Below the pieces are notes generated by a model. It saw nothing but the letters and a program-made list of their open reading frames with translations. It made no database searches and was not told the DNA's origin. Both the position numbers and the translations under genes were made by a program. A DNA stretch of 24,308 nucleotides, taken from IMG/VR virus record IMGVR_UViG_3300032285_000098, positions 1 to 24,308 of that record; one strand, given 5' to 3'. Position 1 is the stretch's first letter. Each line of letters begins with the position of its first letter. The DNA is from a virus. This document shows positions 7,914 through 15,400 of the stretch, one piece after another.

Positions 7914-9887
7914 TTATCTCCGACCGTCAGGGCGCATGTCGATGGAAGGAACGCCAAGCTGCCAATTTATCCCGATCCCGGTAGAACTAACCCGGAACGC
8001 CATTTGCCTACCACGCACCCGGGTATAAATTATCTGAGTGAATTCCTGCACAAGATAATTGCGCTGCGCTTGGTAGTTCTGGGTGCTAACCACACTAGCA
8101 TCAGCGGAGGTCGAGTAGTTAGAGCCCGGGTTCTGCCGGGGCTTCAAGGTAAACGTCACGGAGGGGTTGTTGATGTTGGAGCCGTCAAACGTGATGTCAG
8201 GGACCATCCTCCACACATAACCGTAGTTGTGCCCGTCGCCAATGTTGAAGTCGGCAGACTGCACATATGAATCCATTGCGGTTGGTGGGTTAGTGGAACC
8301 ATCATCCACTCCGCTCTCATGGTAGACAAGGATGTTTCCGTATGTAGCTGCCGTTGGGTTGTCCCGTAGGGGAGTATCCACCCAAGCCGTCCGCCCCATG
8401 TTGCCGTACGCCCATGTCTGCTCTAGGTAGTTATAGATGACATAGCGGTCAATCATGTCGGAGCCCGCCGAGCAGTAGAAATACCAGATTTCGTTGAAGT
8501 TCTCGTTGGTGGTCGAGAAGAACTGATAGCGCTGGGACAGGTTGATGTCGCCAAAAATGTATTGACGCAGCGGGCAGTAGAGCGTTTCCACACGGCCTGA
8601 GTACCTGTAGAACTTGTCGGTGCCCATCCAATAGGTGATGTTGGTCGCCGTAGAGATGGCGTTTGGCCCCATGATGGAGATGTTGTCCCCAAGAATCTGG
8701 AGGTTCCACACATACGGTGGGCCAAGGTACTGCATGGAGTACAAGGCTGCGTCAGTCCAGACAAGAATTTCCTGCCGGGATTGCAGTTGAGCAACGATGG
8801 ATGAGCCGATGTTGAGTCGGAACCCACCCGCTTGGTTGGTGGACGAAGGTGCCCAGACAGCGTAGTTTTCTTGATCTGACCAGCGGATCAACAACGGGTC
8901 CTGCGTACTCGACCCAATATCGTTGCAGCCAAACGCAATCACAAACCGGGACGTATCAGAGGTTGCCACAATGTTGGCGACCGTGGGGCAGCTTGAATCC
9001 GTGAGGAAGTACTGAACACCATCCTGCGTGTTGGTGTTAGTGGGCGACAGAATCTGCGCCCGGTAGTAGGTAGAGGGATTTGCCCCGGGCACCCACAGGT
9101 AGAGAGCTCCGCCACGGGGGTTCATCACAAGGTAGTCGCCAAAGTTGTCTTGGCTCCACAGGCGAAGCTGATTACCGATGCCGACACCAGAAGCCGCCGG
9201 GCTACCCCATCCAGTATCCGTGTAACCTGTCGTCACACCGCCCCAGCCACCAGCGCCCCAGCCCACACCCACCGTGTAAACATCACCACCCGTGGTGAGT
9301 TGGTAAGTGAATGTCGCGGACCCAGTAGTCCCAGAGGATGTGGCGGCAGTCGCCACAACGATGGTGTAGGCGTTGTTACTGACGATGGAGACAATCTGAA
9401 ACTCTTTATTCAGGTCCGCCGCCGGGATGCCGTTTACGGCACTTGCTACCCCGGAGATAGTGACGAAGTCACCAGCCTGAGCACCATGAGCCGCGTCGTT
9501 GACTTGAACCGTGGTGGTCCCGTTTGTGGTGAAGGCGTTGGAGGCAACCGTTTCAGTTGCCCGGATCGGCGTGACATCGTAGTAAGTGCCGTTGGCCGTC
9601 TGCTGGATGTAGTATTTGAGGTTGGTGCCAACCGCCATCAGGTTAAAACCTGCGATGGTGACCCAGTTAAACAGCGCCCGGCAGACGCCCCAGAACGAAC
9701 CAAACGGAGGGGCCAGAACGCCCGTACCTGTGTTGGCCGAGCCAGTATCGCGCACCCACCCTCCCAGCTTCTCCGGGTAGCCAGAACGAAACCGAACCTT
9801 GTCCATCTCAAACCAAGTGCCCTCGTTGGCAAGCGAGGTTGATTCACGGTTTACACCGGGCTTGAACTGGAGTTTTTGCAGCGGCAT
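7914..9887 (-). CDS. Tail nozzle / hub protein, P22 gp10-like beta-propeller family
   Basis: 657 residues from the ATG at 9887 (TAACCATG junction with the endolysin stop). A GTG at 9908 would add seven residues and overlap the endolysin, but the family usually begins MPLQKLQF, so the ATG is preferred. The start motif KPGVNREST, then DKVRFRSGYPEKLGGW, is characteristic of environmental podovirus tail proteins related to the P22 gp10 stabilisation / T7 gp12 nozzle class. Further blades with repeated aromatic strands (NQLRLWSQDNFGDYL, DPLLIRWSDQENYAVW, DKFYRYSGRVETLYCPL) suit a propeller. Residues about 124-196 look like an inserted small beta barrel (AAHGAQAGDFVTISG). The protein would form the distal tail tube below the adaptor. 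The fold is inferred from pattern, not computed. Confidence 0.8.
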   Translation of the reverse strand: MPLQKLQFKPGVNRESTSLANEGTWFEMDKVRFRSGYPEKLGGWVRDTGSANTGTGVLAPPFGSFWGVCRALFNWVTIAGFNLMAVGTNLKYYIQQTANGTYYDVTPIRATETVASNAFTTNGTTTVQVNDAAHGAQAGDFVTISGVASAVNGIPAADLNKEFQIVSIVSNNAYTIVVATAATSSGTTGSATFTYQLTTGGDVYTVGVGWGAGGWGGVTTGYTDTGWGSPAASGVGIGNQLRLWSQDNFGDYLVMNPRGGALYLWVPGANPSTYYRAQILSPTNTNTQDGVQYFLTDSSCPTVANIVATSDTSRFVIAFGCNDIGSSTQDPLLIRWSDQENYAVWAPSSTNQAGGFRLNIGSSIVAQLQSRQEILVWTDAALYSMQYLGPPYVWNLQILGDNISIMGPNAISTATNITYWMGTDKFYRYSGRVETLYCPLRQYIFGDINLSQRYQFFSTTNENFNEIWYFYCSAGSDMIDRYVIYNYLEQTWAYGNMGRTAWVDTPLRDNPTAATYGNILVYHESGVDDGSTNPPTAMDSYVQSADFNIGDGHNYGYVWRMVPDITFDGSNINNPSVTFTLKPRQNPGSNYSTSADASVVSTQNYQAQRNYLVQEFTQIIYTRVRGRQMAFRVSSTGIGINWQLGVPSIDMRPDGRR

Positions 9888-9889
9888 GG

Positions 9890-10333
9890 TTATCCAATCA
9901 GTGCGCACTCGGCGGTGCGCCGTTTAACTAGGCCGGGCAGCACCTTGCCACCTCCCCGCGTCCAGAGCATCAGTTGCTCCTTTGCGCCTTCCCAGTCTTG
10001 AGCGTTGATTTTCCTGCGCAGCGTGCTAGTCTGCAAGCGCCCGATACCGAGGTTGTAAACGAAGTCCACAATCGCGTTAAACACGGGCTCGTTAGCTACC
10101 AGCCCCGGGCACAGGCGCATGACCCCCGGAGCATAGGTGTGTTCAAGCTCCACCATCAGCAAGGCTCGCGCTTCGGGCTCAGACATGGGCGCGTCGGTCA
10201 GTTGGACCTTCCGACCGTCAGAGTAGTACGTAGACCCATACCCGATGGTAGGGACACCAGCCGGGCACAGATAGGGCTTCGACCTGAAGCCCTCAAACCT
10301 ACGACACAACTCTGCGGCAGCTTCCAAGTTCAT
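9890..10333 (-). CDS. Endolysin, GH24 (T4/P22-type) lysozyme
   Basis: 147 residues. The ATG overlaps the holin stop (ATGA), indicating translational coupling. It hydrolyses the beta-1,4 MurNAc-GlcNAc bond of peptidoglycan. The family catalytic pattern E-8-[DC]-5-T is intact: Glu14 in RFEGF, Cys23 in the Asp/Cys position, Thr29 in PTIGYG. The region FNAIVDFVYNLGIG (residues 85-98) and the WTRGGGKVLPGLVKRRTAE segment near the C-terminus are standard for the family, and the length is typical. There is no N-terminal signal or signal-anchor segment, so release to the periplasm should need the holin encoded just upstream. Confidence 0.93.
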   Translation of the reverse strand: MNLEAAAELCRRFEGFRSKPYLCPAGVPTIGYGSTYYSDGRKVQLTDAPMSEPEARALLMVELEHTYAPGVMRLCPGLVANEPVFNAIVDFVYNLGIGRLQTSTLRRKINAQDWEGAKEQLMLWTRGGGKVLPGLVKRRTAECALIG

Positions 10334-10824
10334 AGGCCACGCTGCTTCAGCGTTCTGTCGAGGAACCAGTAGTTGATGGTGCCAGACAGCAGCGCTGCAA
10401 AGTCCGCAGTCATCATGGTCTTATACACGGTCTCAGGGGACATGCCCGCTGTCCACGCGTTCCAAGCAAACCAGACATGGACAAATGACCAGATGAGTAA
10501 GACCCAGTACGTCACCACAGGACGAACAGATGCGGAGAGCGCAGCAGCCCAACCACCAGCAGCTTTAGCCATCTCAGCCTGTTGGCTGATCGCGGCATTG
10601 AAGGCGTCCATCGCCCCCACGTCAAGAGTTGCGTCGCGCTGCGCTCCGATCTCAGCAAGTTTCTGCTGCCCTCGGATTTTCTCCAGATCGCACTGGTGCT
10701 CAAACATCGCCAACTCGTGGCTGCGCTCATTCTTCTTGTCGAAGAACTTTAGGACCTCTGGGGCAAGCCGGAAGATGCCGCCGAACACGCCACCCAGAAT
10801 GCCGCCGCTGAATAGTTCAAGCAT
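10330..10824 (-). CDS. Holin, 3-transmembrane (GTA holin-like)
   Basis: 164 residues with a strong AAGGAG site before the ATG. Residues 5-20 are a Gly-rich hydrophobic segment (GGILGGVFGGIF). Residues 25-95 form a charged helical, coiled-coil-like region, and two clear membrane segments lie at about 101-123 (RPVVTYWVLLIWSFVHVWFA) and 135-155. The SVRPVVTYW motif followed by a Trp-rich helix fits the holin family found in gene-transfer agents and many tailed phages. Overlap with the endolysin gene supports the holin role: it would open the inner membrane at lysis time. No dual start or antiholin is obvious. Confidence 0.82.
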   Translation of the reverse strand: MLELFSGGILGGVFGGIFRLAPEVLKFFDKKNERSHELAMFEHQCDLEKIRGQQKLAEIGAQRDATLDVGAMDAFNAAISQQAEMAKAAGGWAAALSASVRPVVTYWVLLIWSFVHVWFAWNAWTAGMSPETVYKTMMTADFAALLSGTINYWFLDRTLKQRGL

Positions 10825-10833
10825 GTGTGCTCC

Positions 10834-11580
10834 TTAACTGATGGACCCAAGGCGGGTTCCAGTTGCAATCCAAGTGATGTTGCTGTTGCCGGAGACTGCG
10901 TAGCCACCAGCACCCCCCGACCCTCCCGGAGCATCTAAAGTTTGACCGTTTGATCCAGCCGAACCCCATCCACCGCCAGCACCCCCTGCAATTGCGAGGC
11001 CAGCGCCTCCAGCGCCTCCAGTACCAGCAACAGATACCGTGCCAGCACTACCGGCTCCTCCGCTACCACTGCCCCCACTGCCTCCGCTGCCGCCAGAAGA
11101 ATTAGCTGCGTTAGAGCTTCGACCGCCACCGCCACCGCCACCGCCATATTCAGCGCCTGCATCAGTGACACTGCTACCGCCACCGCCACCTCCGCCACCC
11201 CCGGCAATCGTGCTGGCATTGTTGATACTGACGGCGACTGAGACAGAAAGAGCCCCGCCTCCACTAGCCCCCGCTCCTCCGGCGCTGGTAGTTATTCCGT
11301 TAGCGCCAGAACCCCCCGCTCCCCCCATCCCAACAATGATTCCGCTGTTAGTAAGCGTTACGCCGCTTGGGAATGAACCGTTGATGGTCAGCGCGGGGGT
11401 CGCAGTTGAGTTGCTGCTGATGTAAACGCCGGAATCAATCGTGGCTTCTACAGCGGTGTTTCCATCCCAGCCAGCGGCAATTGCCAGAGTACGCAGATTA
11501 GCGGTTGTCTGGTTTGTGGAGATGTTGAAAGAAAACGGCTTTCCAGATGCCCCCGCGAGCACGTTATGAATGGCTGCCAT
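10834..11580 (-). CDS. Polyglycine-rich tail adhesin (receptor-binding candidate)
   Basis: 248 residues; the ATG overlaps the previous stop by one base (TAATG). Residues 1-85 form a beta-rich N-terminal domain (FSFNISTNQTTANLRTL, GWDG, VYISSNSTATPALTING). Residues 85-230 are dominated by runs of Gly with Ser/Ala, including two blocks of eight or more consecutive Gly. The end (SGNSNITWIATGTRLGSIS) is a conserved closing strand I know from this phage family. The composition resembles adhesins in which glycine-rich loops pack as polyglycine-II helices (the T-even phage gp38 class), although no homology to gp38 is claimed. It sits at the end of the fibre block, as receptor-binding tips often do. 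Function is inferred. Confidence 0.78.
   Translation of the reverse strand: MAAIHNVLAGASGKPFSFNISTNQTTANLRTLAIAAGWDGNTAVEATIDSGVYISSNSTATPALTINGSFPSGVTLTNSGIIVGMGGAGGSGANGITTSAGGAGASGGGALSVSVAVSINNASTIAGGGGGGGGGSSVTDAGAEYGGGGGGGGRSSNAANSSGGSGGSGGSGSGGAGSAGTVSVAGTGGAGGAGLAIAGGAGGGWGSAGSNGQTLDAPGGSGGAGGYAVSGNSNITWIATGTRLGSIS
11123..11146. repeat. Perfect hexanucleotide repeat, 4 x CCGCCA (plus strand)
   Basis: Four exact copies of CCGCCA encode consecutive glycines in the polyglycine adhesin. A second, imperfect run of the same type lies at about 11176-11200. Changes in copy number would keep the frame and change loop length. Confidence 0.9.
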
Positions 11581-12407
11581 TAGGATAGGCCCCCGCCCGA
11601 GATCACAGCCTCCGTTGCGGAGATGAACACAACCGTGGCAAGACCTCGCTGAAGCAACGTGCGGTTTCCTGTACTGGCAGTGCCCACTAGGCGCAGAGTC
11701 AGACTTGTGCCCTGCGTAATGGTGATGCTAGAGGCGCTGTTGTTGTAAATGGTCACCACGTCTTGCGCGGCAAACACACTGGCAGGCACCGTCACCCCAG
11801 CCGTCACAGACACTAGAGAGCCACGATCCCCGACAACAAGGGTACCACCGCTAGAGGTCGTAGTGGGAGTAACTAGAGACCGCAGGCGGTCCACAAACGC
11901 CGTGGTAGCCACGGTGGTGTCGGATGTTTTCTCTACCTGCGTTGTTGCGGTGGTGGCTGACGTGATGGTGCCTGCCAAAGTGCCAATCAAATAGTCGGTC
12001 TGGACAGAGAAGTCAGTACCATTCGACCAAACCGCTATTTTTTTACCCGCAGGGATTGCAACCCCGGCACCCGCCGCCGTCGTGTTGCCGGAGATACTTG
12101 AGTTGTAGATCGTGGCCGTATACGCGCTGTCATTGAAGATGACGTACGTCTTGGAGTAGGGAACCGCATACACCGCGAAGGCTGCGGTTGTAGTCGTCGT
12201 CAACCGGATCATGGCGTTACGCGCTTGGTCCGCCGCACCGTCAATCGCAGTGAACGCCTGAGCCGCCGAGGTGACGCTGACCGTGATGTACCCGGCAATC
12301 GCATCCTCTAGGATGGTGCCAAGGTTGGTGTTGGTGGTCGTGCCCCACGTACCGGCTTGGTCGCCGGTAGCGATGAGGGTGAGTCGGAGATTGTCGGAAT
12401 AGGCCAT
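11580..12407 (-). CDS. Tail fibre protein
   Basis: 275 residues with an AAGGAT site before the ATG. The N-terminus (YSDNLRLTLIATGDQAGTWG, then TTTNTNLGTILEDAI) is the hallmark start of a widespread environmental phage tail-fibre family and is thought to attach to the tail. The middle has the motif TSDTTVATTAFVDRL (residues about 164-178), common in fibre shaft repeats. The C-terminal part (VVTIYNNSASSITITQG, LLQRGLATVVF, VISGGGLS) is a short beta-stranded end domain. It lies between the giant adhesin and the polyglycine adhesin and probably works with them in host recognition. Confidence 0.85.
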   Translation of the reverse strand: MAYSDNLRLTLIATGDQAGTWGTTTNTNLGTILEDAIAGYITVSVTSAAQAFTAIDGAADQARNAMIRLTTTTTAAFAVYAVPYSKTYVIFNDSAYTATIYNSSISGNTTAAGAGVAIPAGKKIAVWSNGTDFSVQTDYLIGTLAGTITSATTATTQVEKTSDTTVATTAFVDRLRSLVTPTTTSSGGTLVVGDRGSLVSVTAGVTVPASVFAAQDVVTIYNNSASSITITQGTSLTLRLVGTASTGNRTLLQRGLATVVFISATEAVISGGGLS

Positions 12408-12429
12408 TCGATATCCTTTTTTGGATTCG

Positions 12430-15400
12430 TTAGAAGAATACTAGGAAGTTTCCATTGTAAGCAACCGTTGCGCCGCTAAAGTACCAGCCCAGCGATCCGC
12501 CATTGGTGGAGTTGTTCCCCGCGTACCATGATGTCGCTAGTGGATACGCGCGGACGTTGGAGATGGAGAGGTAATCAACGTTGGCTGCGGTACCAGCGCC
12601 AGAGTAGATAAGCGTTCCCGGGGAGGAAACAGAGGTTCCGCTAACAGTCAAAACCCGGGTTGCTGCGCCCGTGGCAGTCCAAGGGTTCGTCAGGGTCTGA
12701 GTGGTATCGACCAGTAAAATTGACGTTGCGCCCGTGGCACTGTAGGTGTTGGTGATTGTCTTGAACGTGTTGTTGCCGCTGATGGTCAGCGCGCCCGCAC
12801 CGCCTTGGTCCAGTGTGACCCCAGAATAGGAAAGGCTGCCGCCTTGAAAAGATTTAGCTGTTGCAGCGGTCAAGCTGATAGTGCCTGACCCAGTAATGGT
12901 TGCTGTACTTGTTGAAGCATTCCATCCGCTTGTCCCGGCAATTGACCAAGTACCCGATCCAATTCCCAACGTCCCAGTGAAGTTTGCAGTTACCCCAGAT
13001 GCAGCACCAGAAAGCGTAACATTATATGTTACAGCATTAAATGTTCCTTGAACAATTTGAAGCGCAGTTGAGGCAGATTGGCTGGATATAAAAGAATCCT
13101 GCAAAGTAACAGAGCCACCAGCAGTATTAATTGTTATTGGTTGAGTAAAGGTTCTTCCGGCACTTGTAATTGTTTGACTTCCTCTGCCAATAAATATAAT
13201 TGTCCCGGTGCCGCTTGGTGTTGTGCCTGTGCCATTTATCCAATCACCATAGACCGCCGGTGAAGTCGTGCCCGTTGCCAGTGTGATTAAGGCCGTCGGA
13301 CTACTTACCGTGCGGGCCGACATATCAATCGTACCGATGTTGTAGTTAGCGTTGACAGTGACAGTGCTTCCACTGGTCGGCGTGGTAGATGAGAAGTAGG
13401 CAGTGTCTTGGGGAAGGGGGAACTGATCGTTGGCGGCGCTACCACCGGAGGTAGCAGACCAAGAGCCTGCACCTGTTGCCCCCCAGTTGGCGGTGTTTAC
13501 TGCCCAATAGACCGTCTTGGCCACCGGGAAAGTTATTCCAGAGTTACCCTTAGCATCGCCAAGCCGCGTTCCGCTGGCAGGGGCCGCTGCTCCAGCAATA
13601 GTGATTTCTCGAAAATCAACATCAGTAAAAGATACAGCCGCGCACGTAAGTGTTTTGATTCCGTTACCGTCAGACCGAAGAAAGTTTCTATATGCAGAGG
13701 CCGTGCCTGCGCTAACAGTCAATGTGCCACTTATTGTTTGACTTGCATTAAATTGAACAATACCTATGCCAACAGTTGTACGCCCCGCAAAAGATAAATT
13801 ATTAAATGTATTTGAGCCATCTATTTGATTAACTGATCCGGGCAATACACTTGTAAAACTGACGTTATAAAAAGTTTGACCGCCACCAGCAAATGTGGCG
13901 CCGCTCAAGTTTGTAGAAATATTTGATGCGCCAGCATTAAATGTTAAATTTGTTGCTGTAGCAAAAGTAACAGTCCCAGAAAGCGTTAGCGTGCTGTTAT
14001 TTAAATTAATTGTTCTAATATTGGTATTGCTGGATGAAATCGTTGCCCCAGTAATTGAATAATTACTAGCGGATGTGCTAAATGATCCATATGTAACTGT
14101 TATGGTAGATATGCCAATGTTTAGGTTATTGGCAAGAGTCCATGTTGAACCAACGCCGTTAACAGTTATTGATGATGAAAATGTCAACGAACTAGGGTCA
14201 AAAGTGTAGCTGCCATTACCTGCAAAGTTTATTAAACTTGAGAACGTCCGGGTGATGCCGGTGGCAGCAAAACTGACGCTGCCGTGGAAGGCAATTGGCG
14301 TAGTTCCGGCAAAGGTCACGTTTCCCGATGCGGGGCCAGCCATAGTGAACGATGCACAGCGGGCAATTGCCACACCCGCATCAAGGGTGACGGTATAAGC
14401 GGTGGCGTTGGAAGCGGAGTTAAACGTAACCGTGTCTGCCGACGTCGGAATGGGGGCTGGGCCTGCACCGCCTGATGTTGTTGCCCACTTGGTAGTGTCT
14501 GACCAGTTGCCGGTGCCGCCGCGCCAAAACAAATTCCTTGTCGCAGGTGCTGCTGTCAGGATCACGCCCGCTCCAGTACCAGTCGAGTTAGCCCCAGCAT
14601 AGAACTCACCCGGGCTTGTGGTGCTAAAGCCAAGGGTGCCCATCGCCAAGTAGTCAACTCCAGAGACTCGCGGCCCGGCAATAACGTTTGTGGTGCTCGT
14701 GCCCGTTACCGTGACTACGTTACCAACCGTCCCAGTAACAGACCACTTGCCAAATGTCTGCACCCCCGTGCCAATAGCAATCGTGTGCGCTACGGTTTTT
14801 GTGGAAGCAAGCTCACCAAACGTATTGGAGCCAACAATTGTCAGTGTGGATGTGCCTGTTGTGCCGCCAATCGTCAACTTGTTGTAGTAGGCAGTGCCCC
14901 CGTCAAAAGTCCTTGCTGATGTTGACGTATCGGAGAGAACAATATTAGATGTTCCAACTGTCAACGTCAGGCCCGTGTTGTTTTGTACGTTCCAAACTGA
15001 TCCAGTACCTGAAGCCGTCCATGTGCCGGACCCCATTTTTATGGTTCTAGTCGCTGTACCAGAAAGCGTAAATAAACCCGCCGTCACGTTGTAAGTGACG
15101 GCGTCAAACGTCCCTGTGGTGACAGTCAGTGCGCGGGTTGCGCTTAAAGACAATGCATCTGCAAGCTGTACGGTGCCCGATGGATTGTTAACCGTAACAG
15201 GGCAGGTAAACGTAACAGCGTTGCTGGTAATTGTCTGGGTGCCATTTTTTTGAAAGCTGAGAACCGCAGACCCACCCGGAAATGTCACCCCCGTACCAAA
15301 TTTCCAATCGCCATAAACCGATGTGCCAATGGTACTGGTATCAAACGTCATGGCACTTGTACGGCCTGATGCGTCAAATGTCCCAATATTCCACGCGACG

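Noticed and set aside
9150-9842. 230-residue plus-strand open frame
   Set aside because: Antisense to the nozzle gene, low-quality composition and no family resemblance.
12408-12429. A-run before the 275-residue fibre start as promoter or terminator
   Set aside because: Only 22 bases are available, no stem is present, and the sequence is explained by an AAGGAT ribosome site.
15079-15103. 9-bp perfect hairpin inside the adhesin gene
   Set aside because: It arises because the encoded VTYNVT repeats the near-palindromic Val-Thr codons (GTNAC). The homologous spot at 13016-13032 does the same, so no regulatory role is claimed.
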